A stretch of 64,000 nucleotides of DNA from Vandiemenella viatica. Lineage: Eukaryota; Arthropoda; Insecta; Orthoptera; Morabidae. The notes below the pieces were generated by a model. It saw only the letters and a program-made list of their open reading frames with translations. It ran no database searches and was not told the origin of the DNA. Shown here in pieces: positions 12,201-22,720 of the stretch (position 1 is the first letter of the stretch; every line of letters begins with the position of its first letter). The position numbers and the translations under genes were made by a program. The DNA lies in NCBI GenBank assembly GCA_031002005.1, contig CM061919.1, positions 170,607,121-170,671,120 on the forward strand. The letters are read 5' to 3'.

Positions 12201-13348
12201 AATTCCATAACAAAATAATACATACACCACAAGATGTACAGTCATAGCATACATGGTACCATAAACATCTGTTCAATTCACTATGTATGTAAAAAAAAAG
12301 GTGGGTGAACAAATTTCTAGCTTTATTTTTCACTTACTGAGTATCATAAATGTGGTACCTATGCTTGATCAAAATCCATTGTTGCTCTGTATCTTACAGT
12401 GTCATGATCATGGTTTGGTTTTTCTGGCTGCCAAAGAATGTGATGGGAGTGTGCAAGGGATATTTTGATGAAGAAACACGGATGGATACTGGCAGAAAAA
12501 TTATAGTAGTGCATAGAATGGAAAAAAAATGTGTTTTCACAATCTTATACTTGATTTTAGTCAGGCATAAGTGAAAAATTCCTTTTGTAGGTTACGATGT
12601 GGAATTGGAATAAATTACCAATAGAAGTGATGAATAATTTACCAAAAACACTGAAATAATTGAAAATTAAAATTCAGAAGGTGCAAAAGTAGCTGTATAG
12701 GCAAATTGCCACTGGGGCATATGCTCTATTACAATTAAATTAAATAAAAACTTGTTATGTTGTGATATTCAAAAAAATTCATATTTACATCCTTTCTTTT
12801 TTCTTCCAATTTTGTATCAAAGTTTATGATTATATGCAAAAAAAAGTCATATAACTGATTTATTGATGTGTTACAACAATGCCTGGACCTTAAATTATAT
12901 TTGTATTTACTAGACTTATCATGATACGTGTATTTTTACAGGGCTCCACTGCTTCAAACTCTTATTGGTTTATTTGAATTACCAGAAGATGAATCGGTTC
13001 ATCCAGATGACAATTTCATTGAAATGGATGACATGCCTGGATACCAGCCAGTATTTTCACAATTAAGTTTTGCAAGTAAGAAGAGTCATGATCCTCTACA
13101 AGGTAATTAACCACCATCAATTAATTCTGTTTTCTATGTTTAATTTCCACATACATTTGAGACATATAAGTGGCTTTGAATATCCTGTTGCAGCTGTCGC
13201 TGATGTCAGGTTACATCTCGCACAGAGTTTGTCTAAATTATCTGTGTCATATCCTGGAAGGCTTGGCCCTATGCTCGGAGGCATTAGCGAACCTCACAGA
13301 GCACATTTAAAGAACTATTTGGATGCAGCAAATATACATATAGCGTAG
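175..13348 (+). CDS. CSE1L: Exportin-2 (CSE1L/CAS), C-terminal part, seven exons
   Basis: Exportin-2 is the karyopherin that carries importin-alpha back to the cytoplasm with Ran-GTP. Seven exons encode about 340 residues matching the C-terminal third of the family (human protein is about 970 aa): 175-266, 3209-3411, 10893-10990, 11067-11234, 11418-11564, 12942-13102, 13194-13348. Recognisable blocks in order are ILSFEEALFPIF, YVFQMLSLMLEQH, VLWERPGNIHPL, GLLGVFQKLIASK, LLFQRLSSSKTTKFIK, QKVSGGIERKIAAVGVTKLL, LIGLFELPEDE and LRLHLAQSLSKLS. Every junction is GT-AG and phases join without a frame break; the TAG stop is at 13346-13348. Introns are 2942, 7481, 76, 183, 1377 and 91 bp; the two longest and the 1377-bp one carry transposon fragments. 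The 5' exons lie left of the window. Nothing suggests a pseudogene. Confidence 0.96.
560..1960 (+). mobile_element. LINE-A copy 1, decayed RT region, in exportin-2 intron 1
   Basis: Frames are broken, but the order of a non-LTR reverse transcriptase is visible: a core near 1010-1100 (VQQGSVL, then LFTDDG), an ISNWVG-type stretch near 1180-1200, a CKYL...W.GH segment near 1300-1350 and a 3' end near 1780-1950 containing an aaattgccattgg block. The same segments recur on the other strand at 24.2-29.6, 37.7, 41.9, 43.1 and 51.8 kb and, as a 3' end only, at 12.6 kb, which defines a repeat family called LINE-A here. It is not able to move. Confidence 0.7.
1960..3208. other. Rest of exportin-2 intron 1
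   Basis: AT-rich sequence with no convincing coding or RNA gene. A small hairpin lies at 2735-2775: 14-bp arms starting gttgtaagagcctg, one mismatch. The rest shows nothing recognisable. Confidence 0.5.
3209..3411 (+). CDS. CSE1L: Exportin-2 exon b
   Basis: A polypyrimidine tract and CAG precede 3209. The peptide starts FVPYVFQMLSLMLEQH and ends AAQVVAAQKV. The donor is GTGTGT at 3412, leaving phase 0. The open frame reads on past the donor for 36 bases, so an uncritical ORF call would overrun the exon. Confidence 0.94.
3860..4030 (-). mobile_element. Penelope-type terminal fragment with hammerhead-like core
   Basis: Part of this fragment (gggaaattaaccca ... ccaaag ... atggctgc) reappears in the foldback at 43.2 kb. 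On the minus strand 4016-3984 reads atgaagaagg ... gccgaaatattg, which follows the hammerhead order of a CUGANGA-like box, a short stem, GAAA and a UH cleavage triplet. Penelope-like elements are known to carry hammerheads in their terminal repeats. The first core base is A instead of C, so activity is doubtful. Confidence 0.45.
4080..4905 (+). mobile_element. 5'-truncated LINE 3' end (LINE-B relative)
   Basis: The peptide TSWGASTSTLRTSALNLAYS followed by AAEYCSSVW is the thumb region after a non-LTR reverse transcriptase; LINE-B at 28 kb has the parallel TSWGAQPNVLRTSAL. After frame breaks a terminal zinc-binding segment and IDISNEVFHWL ... DFEF end the reading frame near 4850. Only the 3' part is present. 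Confidence 0.7.
4920..10640 (+). mobile_element. Nearly complete but inactive R1-clade LINE in exportin-2 intron 2
   Basis: Order and motifs fit a two-ORF R1-type non-LTR retrotransposon. ORF1 begins MVETSLSATK near 5171 and ends with CCHC knuckles: CAKCRNLGHVRKHC at 5950-5991 and, after a one-base shift, GHKRDQC. The endonuclease near 6988-7560 has IICLQEPYSWQGKIP, IAADVNAKSALWPSKKTDRRG and NIDASVTN. The RT near 8270-9200 has NPSQYGFRTG, VCPQGSVYGP and IAFADDLLLLVEG. A terminal TGHGPY segment follows near 9713. Many stops and frameshifts separate these blocks. The 3' UTR carries a GTA microsatellite. R1 itself sits in 28S rDNA; this copy does not. Confidence 0.8.
10309..10440 (+). repeat. 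Imperfect (GTA)n microsatellite
   Basis: Roughly 130 bp of gtagtaatag and gtagtagtag repeats near the 3' end of the R1-type LINE. It creates valine-rich and threonine-rich open frames on the two strands that are not genes. Confidence 0.9.
10893..10990 (+). CDS. CSE1L: Exportin-2 exon c
   Basis: The acceptor is CTTTGCAG and the donor GTAAGT at 10991. It encodes SGLLGVFQKLIASK followed by MNDHEGFYLMQSLIQHLP, close to the human segment at this place. It ends in phase 2 (GC, completed to GCA). Confidence 0.95.
11067..11234 (+). CDS. CSE1L: Exportin-2 exon d
   Basis: It lies 76 bp after the previous exon; the acceptor is TTTTTTACAG. It contains QVFVLLFQRLSSSKTTKFIK, the best-conserved stretch of the C-terminal half. 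The donor GTAAGT at 11235 splits a CAG codon. Confidence 0.96.
11418..11564 (+). CDS. CSE1L: Exportin-2 exon e
   Basis: The acceptor is CACACAG. The peptide starts MFGMVVERLFIPDLQKVSG and ends PYSHLW; the Trp codon is split by the donor GTGAGT at 11565. Confidence 0.95.
11600..12270. repeat. Degenerate SINE and 68-bp duplication in an exportin-2 intron
   Basis: 11824-11985 resembles the SINE family of this window on the plus strand (gccatccagattt, gttttcca, ccaaattcctt). 12138-12270 holds two copies of a 68-bp unit starting cataacaaaataat and including gatgtacagtcatagcat. No coding signal. Confidence 0.6.
12585..12760 (+). mobile_element. LINE-A 3' end fragment
   Basis: aaattaccaatagaagtgat ... 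aaattgccactgg matches the 3' end of LINE-A copy 1 near 1780-1890. Only the extreme 3' end is present, as expected after aborted reverse transcription. Confidence 0.6.
12942..13102 (+). CDS. CSE1L: Exportin-2 exon f
   Basis: The acceptor is TATTTTTACAG. The peptide begins APLLQTLIGLFELPEDE and includes DMPGYQPVFSQLSFA, the conserved acidic and GYQ segment of the family. The donor is GTAATT at 13103. Confidence 0.95.
13194..13348 (+). CDS. CSE1L: Exportin-2 terminal coding exon
   Basis: A 91-bp intron with acceptor CCTGTTGCAG precedes it. It encodes LRLHLAQSLSKLS and ends AANIHIA before TAG. The small intron is open in another frame, so a naive ORF starts inside exon f and runs through it. Confidence 0.94.
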
Positions 13349-13419
13349 TTACATTTTCACACAGTTTGGGTAACATTTCATGTTGAAACGTTACTTGAAT
13401 ATGTTAAAAGTTGTTTTAT

Positions 13420-13557
13420 AATAAAACCAGTTTGTCAGAATTTTAATTGGATGTTCCGGTTGAATCTACATTTCCCTTTAGGCTGAAATGAAGATAAAGT
13501 TATTGTAGCCTGTATCCTACTGCTTTTATTATATTGATGTGTTGCATGGATAATAAA
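13420..13557 (+). terminator. CSE1L: Candidate poly(A) signals of exportin-2
   Basis: AATAAA occurs at 13420-13425 and again at 13552-13557, 72 and 204 bp after the stop codon. Either could set the 3' end of the transcript; the sequence alone does not choose. Confidence 0.6.
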
Positions 13558-13559
13558 TA

Positions 13560-14003
13560 TTAAGTCGAGAAATTTGTAAAATATTTAGGTATTCAGAAAG
13601 TTTGGTATTTTGCCCATATTTTCAGATTTTATGAGAATATTAAACTAAAGACTGAATTTTAATTAAATTGGGATTATTCTTTACTCTTCCTGCTTCCTTT
13701 TTAATTCAAATCGTGATTATTGTAAGTGGTCACAGTAACCATCAATTATGAAAACTACTTATACAAGGCAGACCTGTCCAACATAAATTACAACCACATC
13801 TAATTTCAGCCAGCACAACAAATAACTTGAAAATCATTTGGGTCTAATGTAAAAAAAAAAAAAATGTTTAAACATAGACAAATAATGGCCAAGAATTAAA
13901 GAAAATGGTTGGTGTTATGAATAAAGATTCAGACTAGAAAGTAAATTAAAGTCTATCAAAGTTGTTAAAAACCAGAGATAATCAATATGTATAAGGTGTA
14001 AAC
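13560..14003. other. Downstream of exportin-2, no gene seen
   Basis: AT-rich sequence with a poly-A run near 13850. No coding, RNA or repeat family recognised. Confidence 0.5.
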
Positions 14004-14235
14004 GTAGCACTGGCACAGTGGGTGAGCATTAATGTGCTTGGGCCTGGCATCCAAGAGGATGTGGATTCACGACCCTATCTGGAGATCCAGATTTTGACTT
14101 TCCATGGTTTCCCCGAACTCACTTCAAATAAATGCCAGGGTGGTTTCTTTAAAAGGCCACTGTCAAATTTCTTCATGTTTCTAGGTTACAATCATATACT
14201 GCCTCTCATGGTGTTGACAAGGCTTAAAGTTGTAA
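14004..14235 (+). mobile_element. tRNA-derived SINE, degenerate
   Basis: It begins agcactggcacagtgggtga and contains gagatccagattttgac, tttccatggtttcccc and tttaaaaggcca, the diagnostic order of the SINE family in this window. Confidence 0.7.
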
Positions 14236-14342
14236 GGACGGGAAAAATTAACTTGACTGTAAGGCAGATAGTATATTTGTAGGAACTCTCTTTCAGTAAA
14301 TAACTAATTACATTTTATAATTCTGAACTTTAATAATAATAG

Positions 14343-15650
14343 TACGAGGGGGTACCAAAAAAAAACTGGATTTATTTTTTAAAAGCTATTATATATTTTC
14401 AAATTTTTTACAAAATGACCTTATCCCCTTCAAAATACTCTGCATTACAACTAATACACTTGTGCTTCCACTGTTCGAAACATTTTCTCTAGTCATCTAT
14501 AGAAATGACTGACACCTCCTCCCTCATTTGTTTTCTTCACCTCTTAAATTTTGTCAAATCGGTGTCCGTTGATGCCCCTTGCCATGCATGGAAATAAGAA
14601 AAAGTTACACAGAGTCAGGCGAGTAAGGTGCATGGGGTAGCGGAACCAAATCATTTTTAGCCAAAAACTGCCTAGCAGAGACAGCCGTGTTTGCAGATTC
14701 ATTGTCACGGTGGAAGAACCAATCTTCTGTTTGCCACATATCAAGTCTTTTTTGAAGAAAACTGTTACGTAATCTTCTTAAAACTTCCAAATAAAATGTG
14801 TGATTGATGGTCTGATGTAGGGGAACGAACTTTGAATGAACTGCGCCCTTCACATCAAAAAAGCAAATGAGCATTGTTTTGCATGTTTGATGTGACTTGA
14901 CAACATTTTTTTGGACAGGGTGACAAAGACGTCTTCAATTGGCTTGACTGTTGCTTTGTTTCTGGGTCATAACTATAGCACCATGACTCATCACCAGTAT
15001 TGACTTTTGACAGAAAATCTGGATCAATTTCGAGCTTTTGTTTCAAAGCACGGCGTGTTTCAACTCAGCGTTCTTTTTGATTGTTAGTCAGAGCCCAAGG
15101 AACAAACTTGGCAGCGACTCTTTCCATTCCCAAATCTTCAGTTAAAATTTGCTGAATCGAGGTCCAGGATAACCCACTAATCTCTGACAGTTGATCAGTA
15201 GTCTCTCGATGGTCTGAGAACACAAGCTCTCGAAGTTTTTCAACATGTTCGTCAATTCGGGCAGTTGATGGGCATCCAGAATGAGGTCTGTCATCAATGG
15301 ACATGTCACCAATTTTAAACCAAGTGAACCACTCATCCACTTGATTGTTTCCCATAGCGTCATCTTTGTAAGCTGTTTTTGACATTCAAACAGTTTCAGC
15401 TGAGTAGAAAACAAAATTTCACAGCTGCGTGTTGTTCACTTAAACTTGACATCATCAAAAACAAAACAATAACAAAACAGTGCTAGCAAAAACAATCACT
15501 GCAGATTAGCAGAACAAGTCAGGTAGGCAACATAGGTGGCATTGAACACGACAGCGAGTTGCACAATTAACATGTAATGGCAGACACACGTACTACTCAA
15601 GCTCCGCCCGTGGCAATGCTAGTCCGGTTATTTTTGGGTACACCCTCGTA
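14343..15650 (-). mobile_element. mariner element 1, dead transposase
   Basis: TA-flanked inverted repeats mark both ends: tacgagggggtaccaaaa at 14343 and, inverted, tacgagggtgtacccaaaa ending 15650. On the minus strand are an N-terminal helix-turn-helix part (15385-15065, VDEWFTWFKIGDMSIDDRPH), the first catalytic Asp (VNTGDESWCYSYDPETK) and the second Asp in FHRDNES. At the third position PHAPYSPDS is followed by a frame change and CNFFLFP, so the last Asp is Asn and the frame is broken near 14610. At least two further frame breaks split the protein. Confidence 0.92.
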
Positions 15651-15884
15651 TGTCATATTTGTCCTAATATAGGTACCTATTATTGCTTTTGTTCACCCAT
15701 TAATGTGTGTGTGTGTGTGTTTGATGTCTCTTTGCCATTATTTTTTACCCCTTACATCTTTAAGAGATTACATAATGCGCTCTGGTGGTAGAAGGATTGG
15801 CTGTCAGCAGATGTTGCCCAGGATATGCCTGATTGCTTTATCGTGTGTAGATTGCAATCTTCGTTGAAGCTCGTTCTATGTACC

Positions 15885-16345
15885 ACACCAGAGACTAAGC
15901 AAATAAAACTCTGGCAGGAAAATTAGAGAGATCATATTCACGATCTAAAAGAGGAACTGTCTGGAGGGGATAATTTAAAGTGTACCACATGGAGAGCATT
16001 TAATCGCCTCTGGGCAGGAATCTCTAAATATAAAAGCAACCTGAAGAAATGGAGCTATGTAGATGATGAAACCTGCAAATATGGATAAATGCAAACACAA
16101 CACCACCTCTGCCCACTCTGTGACGAACCTGTGAATCAGCCGGTTTTAATTTTACCAAAGGACAATGCTGTTAAAGCTGCTGAATACTGGAGTGAGAAGA
16201 TACGGCAACCTGGCCATTTTTTAGAGGAATGTGGGAATCGGTAGGGCTTAATTTATTTATCAAAGGACAAGGATGAGAAAGCTGCCGAAAGTTGGAGGAA
16301 AATGATTATTTCATCTCTGGACACGGAAAGTACGTAAATACCAAT
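15885..16345 (+). mobile_element. LINE 3' end fragment
   Basis: The reading frame shows WRAFNRLWAGISKYKSNLKK, a metal-binding-like HHLCPLCDEP and AVKAAEYWSEKI, the typical C-terminal end of a non-LTR element. LINE-B ends similarly (KAIRIVEFWSHSI). 5' truncated. Confidence 0.6.
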
Positions 16346-16521
16346 GTATGTTCTGATTCTTGTGGCAGTCTGAAGATCAGGTCCTTGCTGTAGATCTGTT
16401 GAATTTGTCAGTCTTAATCGACTTTCAGAATATTTAGTGTGTTTCCTAATTTTCGTCTAATTTTTATTATTTTACATCACATTCCTCCTGATTCAACATT
16501 GACACTTGATGAGAATTTACT

Positions 16522-16551
16522 CTCTCTCACTCTCTCTCTCTCTCTCTCTGG
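16522..16551 (+). repeat. (CT)n microsatellite
   Basis: About 30 bp of almost pure CT. A GT run also lies near 15706-15720. Confidence 0.9.
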
Positions 16552-16849
16552 TATAGTACAAATGGCTATGATGGCAACATAGTATATTGTGACTACATTG
16601 TGTAACTATTTTAATATGTGTAAAATATGAAAAATGATAGTTGAGGAAAGTTGATTGTGAATAACGAATGTTGAAAAACAAAAATATTGATTTTCTATTA
16701 GGATTTATTAATGGCGCATAATGTATTTCTTGTGGCAGTAGTTTTAAGTTTGACACTTCAAGAAAACTCTTACCAAAGGCAAATGTTTAAATCTTAAACA
16801 CATGTTAAAAAAAAGAAAGCTGTAGAAATCAGTATCCATTAAAAGCATT

Positions 16850-17075
16850 TTTCTGGCATTTGGGTGGACGTGACTTCAAATCCCCATTCCGCCAACCAGA
16901 TTTGTTTTCCACGGTATCCCAAAATCACTCCAGGCAAATGCCGGGATTATTCCTTTAAAAGGCCATGATTGAATTCGTTGCCTCCGTCTCTCCTTCCCAA
17001 TCCTTTCCGAGTCCTGATTATGCTGAAGCAAGGGCTTAATGGTGATCAGCTATTCCCACTCACTTATTAACAGTA
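16850..17075 (+). mobile_element. tRNA-derived SINE, 5' part degenerate
   Basis: tcaaatccccattc (B-box region), aatcactccaggcaaatgcc and cctttaaaaggccatg follow the SINE family order. The tail is not obvious. Confidence 0.65.
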
Positions 17076-17079
17076 ATTG

Positions 17080-18003
17080 TTAAGGCCCTTCCAATAATGA
17101 AAGCTTTTGTTGTGACATTTTGTTGCAAGCTGGGTGATTATGACAGCAGTCTGGCTGGTTGCTATGTCAGGATGGCTGTTGGTTGAATAGTGGCTGTGGG
17201 CATATAATACTAAAGTTTTACTTTGTGATGACCGTCTCTGCTGCCGGACTGCACAGCTTTCTCTCTGACTCGAACTGTTGGCTGCTACTTATTCTGACAC
17301 CCTTTTGTTATTAGAGTATTTAGGTTGATGATCAGGTCCTACATCGAAATGAAAGTCGGTGGAGCTCCTTATTTATTCCAACAACTGGAATAAAAATACA
17401 CAAATTTTATGTATTACCCGGAGCAAGGATCCAGTGTAACACTCGATGATGTTATAATGTATTCAACTTACTGACTTATGGTAGCTTTGCACGAAGACTT
17501 GGCTGGGATCAAATAGAGGTACTGCCGATGGTTAGACTGTCATAGTCTTGTCTTGAACTGTTCTGAGCGACCAAGGCCCAGGTCAGTAGAAATGGCTCCT
17601 TTTATCCCAGTTAAGTCACGTGTTGTGACATGTGCTGAATACGTTCACCTCCATCGATTGTTCAGATCAGCATAAATGGCAGTTGATGCCCAAAATGTTC
17701 AGTAGGAGTTCTAGAAGACTTTCACGTGAATGGCTCTGCACCCCACATTAGTCACATTACCAGGGCTCGAGTCCCTGTAATTATCTGACATGTGACTCTT
17801 CCAACTTGTGGCATTGCACTTTTTTGCTACTATAACCTGTTTTATTACTTTGTTACAATCATCCTAAAATGACATCTTACATCGATTAGCTGTAAAGATG
17901 AAAGCAAAAATAATAGTAAAAAAAAGAAATAGTTGGATCAGATTACCATGAAAAGTTTTAATAAAATTTATTATGAAATCCTCAATTTTCACTTTTCCTG
18001 CTG
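17080..18003. other. No gene recognised
   Basis: About 0.9 kb of moderately AT-rich sequence with no long open frame, no repeat match in the window and no RNA signal that could be supported. Confidence 0.5.
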
Positions 18004-19305
18004 TACGAGGGTGGTCCCAGAAGTACCCGGCCTGACCGAAAGATGGCAGTAGTTGCTTGAAAAATATCCCTTTATTTCAAAGCACATAGTCTATGAAGCA
18101 CAAGTTTAAAGTTTGAAGATGCTACGTTGTTTCTTATTTGTTTGGCAACAATTAATCTTGAACGTTGTGAGTAAATTTGTGAAAATGGAGAAAATTGGTC
18201 ATCGTTATGTGATACAATACTTTCATTTGAAAGGCCTCAGCTCAACTGATATAAAAACTGGGCTAGATTCTACTCTGGGTGAGTCTTTTCCTTCGTTTAC
18301 AACAGTAAAATATTTGGTGGCAGAGTTTAAATGAGGCCGTACGAGCTGCCAAGAAGAACATCGCAGTGGTTGACCAAATGAGGTGACGACTCCAGAAATG
18401 GTGAAGAAAATCCACAAAACGGTACTGGATGATCGTCGACTGAAAGTGCGCGAGCTAGCAGACATAGGAGGCATTTCAAAAAGTGCAGTACATCACATAT
18501 TAACTGAAAATTTGGACATGAGAAAGTTATGTGCAAGATGGGTGCCGCGTTTGCTCACACTCGAGCAAAAACAATGTCGTGAAGATGTTTCAATTGAGTG
18601 TTTAGCGATGTTTCACCGCAACAAAGCTGAATTTTTGCGCCGTTTCATAACCATGGATGAAACATGGGTCCATCACTTCACCCCAGAGACAAAAGAAGAA
18701 TCAAAACAATGGACTGAAAAGGGAGAACCTGCTCCAAAGAAGGCCAAGACCGTTCCATCTGCAGGCAAGGTCATAGTGTCTGTTTGTTTTTTAGTATGCA
18801 CATGGGATAATTTCCATTGACTATCTTGAAAAAGGAAAAACAATCAACGGCGATTATTATTCGAAGTTATTGCAACGTTTGAGCGAAGAAATCAAGATAA
18901 AACGACCACATTTAGCTAAGAAAAATGTGTTGTTTCATCACAACAATGCTCCATCTCACAGATCCGTTATTGCAGTGGCCAAAATTAATGAATTAAAGTT
19001 CGAATTGCTACCTCATGCACCCTATTCGCCAGATTTAGCTCCCTCGGATTACTTCCTGATCCCGAACTTAAAAAAATGGCTCAGTGGTAAAAGATTTTTG
19101 ACCAACAAAGAAGTGATGTCGGCAGTTAATGGCTATTTCGAGGAGCAAGACAGTTCTTTTTATAAAAGTGGTATCGAAGTTATTGAAAATCGCTGAAATA
19201 AATGTATAGAGCTCAAAGGAGACTACATTGAAAAATAAATAAATTTTTTCCAAAATTTTTGTTTTTTTCATTGCTAGGTCGGGTACTTTTGGGACCACCC
19301 TCGTA
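18004..19305 (+). mobile_element. mariner element 2, catalytic Asp lost
   Basis: Inverted repeats begin tacgagggtggtcccagaag at 18004 and tacgagggtggtcccaaaag inverted from 19305, each with the TA target. The transposase (18185-19195) starts MEKIGHRYVIQYF. It has an in-frame stop near 18332, a helix-turn-helix half (LADIGGISKSAVHHILTENL), the WVPRLLT linker, the first Asp in MDETWVHHF, and a frameshift near 18790. The second catalytic position reads HHNNAPSH, so Asp is Asn. The third Asp is intact in YSPDLAPSDYF. The protein looks closest to the irritans-type group, from memory. Confidence 0.94.
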
Positions 19306-20640
19306 CATCCCTATTAACACAGTCACTTCTTGTTGTATTGGTATTCAAATCCCATATGGTTGTAAGCACTTATAAACACTTATTCTATAAAAATAATAGG
19401 ATACAGCTGAAAAATTAAAATTTATGACAGTCAGAATGCTCTGATGGCTAATTGGCCACACATCATGTTGTAAAACTGGTCCTGGCTTTGGCTACTGACT
19501 TATCATTCGAGAAAGAGCATGATCCTTTGGAAGACAATTGCCTCTCTCTTGAATGATGTGCTGTCTAATAGAATGGTTAAAGTTTACTTAAATGAAAACA
19601 CAAGCAAATACTACAGGTTAAAACACCTACATTGCAGATTGGCATTCCACTTCTGCTATCAAGATTGCATATTGTAACTATAAACTGTTGTGTAACATTT
19701 GGTAGGTGGGTGTGCTTGTTATTGTGCTGCCTGTCGTCTTGCAGCCACTCATAATTCCTTTCAGTCGTCACATGAATTACTCGTCCAATCATGTGTTTCT
19801 TTAACACCTCATTCACCATAGATTATTCCTTGGTGTAGCCTGTCCATTCCACTCTTATTTTCTCCGTTCAACCCGGAAGTTCACTGTTCTGTCTTACCAG
19901 CAAACATACCCTTTGCTTGTTCGACCCCTGTACCCAAACAGTTAGCTCAGTCTGCACTCGTAACATGTTACAACCTCTCCCAAAATATCACTTGTTTTTG
20001 GAGCTGGTTCTTCAAAAAAACTAGGTGCATTTATCTTTTAGAATGTCCCTTCTGTAACTTTTATGCCTATTTGGTTTCATAAGAGATTTAAACATTTTGG
20101 AATTACAATTCCCTATTTGCAGCTGGTACCGGTTACTAGTACAAAATCACATACAAACACTTCATTGAAAGTAGACTTAAGTTTTCAAAAGAAAAAACAA
20201 AAATTTGAATTTTATCACACAATTACAAAAATCATATGTTACTGCAAAAATACCAGTCCTGTCACAGATCAATTCAAGGACGTACAATGCAATGCCTTCT
20301 GTTACATATTTGAACATGGAAAGCTGTTGCTTGAAAATCTAGCTAAGTTAGAAATATTTACAAGTGTACATTTATACAGGAATACAACAAAAATTAAAGA
20401 AAAATTTAGATTGTAGGTAGCACGAGGCAGCAAATTCTCTCGTCCCTCAAAACTAATGTGATAGCTTCCTTCTATATTTCCTAATTCTGTATGCTATCTT
20501 AGTAGCTTAATAGCTACAACTAATTGTATAGTACAAAAGCATGAAACAAAATATTTGCTTAGGAACAAAATACTTCAAGAGTAAACAAAATATCATTAGT
20601 CTAGAATGGTTGTTATCAATAGTAGCACTTCTGGAAACAT
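19306..20640. other. No gene recognised
   Basis: Open frames here (for example 20063-20416 plus) have no recognisable family, no splice support and AT-biased composition. Nothing else supported. Confidence 0.45.
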
Positions 20641-22688
20641 GAAGTGGTTTAGAAAATGGTTAGATGTTGCTTGGATCTTGTCTCCCAAAATTGACATAAA
20701 GACGAATATTATTCATTAGTGACTTTAATGTGGGATAAGTAATCTGCTTGTCACTATAGTTTACTTGGGACATAGCTGGAGGTTCAATGACCTGTCTCAG
20801 CTGACTGGAAGCAGATGCTTCCTACTTATTGACATCAGTCGATATAGGCACAATTACATCATATAGGTTATTAACCTCTATATCCGTTACCTCAACAGTT
20901 TGGACTGTACTTGGTTGAAATTGTCGTCAATGAAAATGACATTCTCTTGCAAATCATTAGTGTCTGCTATTTGTTTATCAGCACAAAAACTATCATTTGG
21001 TATAGTTAACTCACCCTCAATATGTACTTCATGTGACTGTGTAGATTTGGGGGTGTGTACATTAGTATTGGCTTGTTCTGTTGTTCTTTCTTCAACAACA
21101 AAGGCTGAGGTATCTATTTAGTTAAAATCACTTCAAATCCTACATTGTCTTCAAAAACAATATTAAGCTGTGAAACTTTAATAACTTAAGAAAAATTGCT
21201 AGCTTCAGGTTCAGTAGAGGTCTGAATTTGTGTCACTTTCTGTACTAGAATAGTTGACAATAGATTCAACATCTTTATGTGGTTTAGTTTGAACAGAGAG
21301 GTTATCACAATCTGCTGCTAATATTCTAGAGTATACTATAGAAGTACTCTGATTAGATCTTTAACCAAAATCAGGTATGGGATAATTAATGGCTGTTGGA
21401 ACACGATTGTGTTACTTGACCCAGTTTGGGTATATGTTTGGTGGTTGTGGAAGCATTACAAGAAACTTACACTGAAGGGTGGTCGTGGAGTAGAATATAT
21501 GCTTGCATCATGAACTGTGTAAAGTCTTTGATGCACTATGTTCAACTGGCTGTCCACTTATTAATTTCTGCAGAAATATACACTGGTTTCTGACCGGCTG
21601 TCCACACAGCTGCCCACTTATCAATTGTTGCAGACCTATCTGCTGGTGTCGTTGATGAAATAACATCAATCATTGCATCAATGTCATTTGATATAGGGTG
21701 TAAATCTTTACAACCAACTACAGGGGTCTGCTGTTCAGTTAAAGCCTCAGGGTTGATAGTATTTACAGCATGAACATTTGTTACTTGGGCTGATTAAGTT
21801 TTTCATCAGCAGGAATTAAACTTTCTGTGTGACACTGAGGAAATTTTGTACTAAGACATACACTTTCTTGTACATCAATACCTTGAGAAATAGAAATGTC
21901 ATTTACACAAACATCATTGGTGGAATTTACAATAGTGGGTAATTTACAAACATACTCAATATCATTAACTGTACTTATCTCTGCCATTTCATGTACCATG
22001 TTAGGAGATAGTTCATCTGTAACAACTGTTTGCAGTACATCATCAGCTACATATTGGTTACAGGTATCTTTGGAGGGAAAACTCAAATTTTTCACAACTT
22101 CAGTCCGAAAGTCACCTTGAATATCATTTAAATGATCAGGTACTACTTCTTCTGTAGTCCTGGGAAAAAACATCGGAATTATCCTTACAATTAAAATTGT
22201 CAGTGTACATTGTACATCTTCACTGTGACTACTGGTGTTTACATCAGAACATATCTCTTTTACATCAGCTTCCATGTTAGTATATTTTTCAGCAGAAGTT
22301 ATACAAGTCTGATTAGAAGCAATACAAAGATTATTTACAGGACAATATGTTTCCTGTGTGATGATATTCCCCACTCGACTTAAACTGATAGAATGGTCAG
22401 TATTAAAGAAAGTGTCAGCTAAATGAACTTCAATGTTTTTATATTTAACACATGTCCAAGTTGTTACGTTTTCACAATTATGTTTGGTATTACTATCACA
22501 ATATTCATATGAAGTATCATTTTCAATAGTAAACAAACCCTGGCTATCAGAATTAGTACAAACTTTAATGTTACTCCGTGGTTGAAAGTGTGGTATCGTA
22601 TTGTCAATGTTTGCATCCGCTGTTATGGAGACATTACTATGTGGAGTACCATCATGGGTGTTAGCTGTACTAGTACAAGGAACTTCCT
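20640..22688 (-). pseudogene. Decayed protein-coding region of unknown identity
   Basis: On the minus strand one frame is open from about 22688 to the stop at 21781, roughly 300 codons in AT-rich DNA, with no ATG near its start. After a frame change, another open stretch (about 21780-21560) reads VTNVHAVNTINPEALTEQQ and later DAMIDVISSTTPADRSATI. A third at 21115-20890 (TSAFVVEERTTEQANTN) and a fourth ending LKSLMNNIRLYVNFGRQDP near 20650 follow after stops. Composition is rich in Thr, Ser, Asn, Asp and Val, without membrane segments or known domains, like a disordered scaffold. It could be a processed pseudogene or a large exon of a host gene with assembly errors. No family recognised. Confidence 0.55.
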
Positions 22689-22720
22689 ACTTTATTTATC
22701 GATTTCTGTTAGATATCCAG

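Noticed and set aside
20063..20416. 117-codon plus-strand frame as a gene
   Set aside because: No homology recognised, AT-biased, no splice or promoter support.
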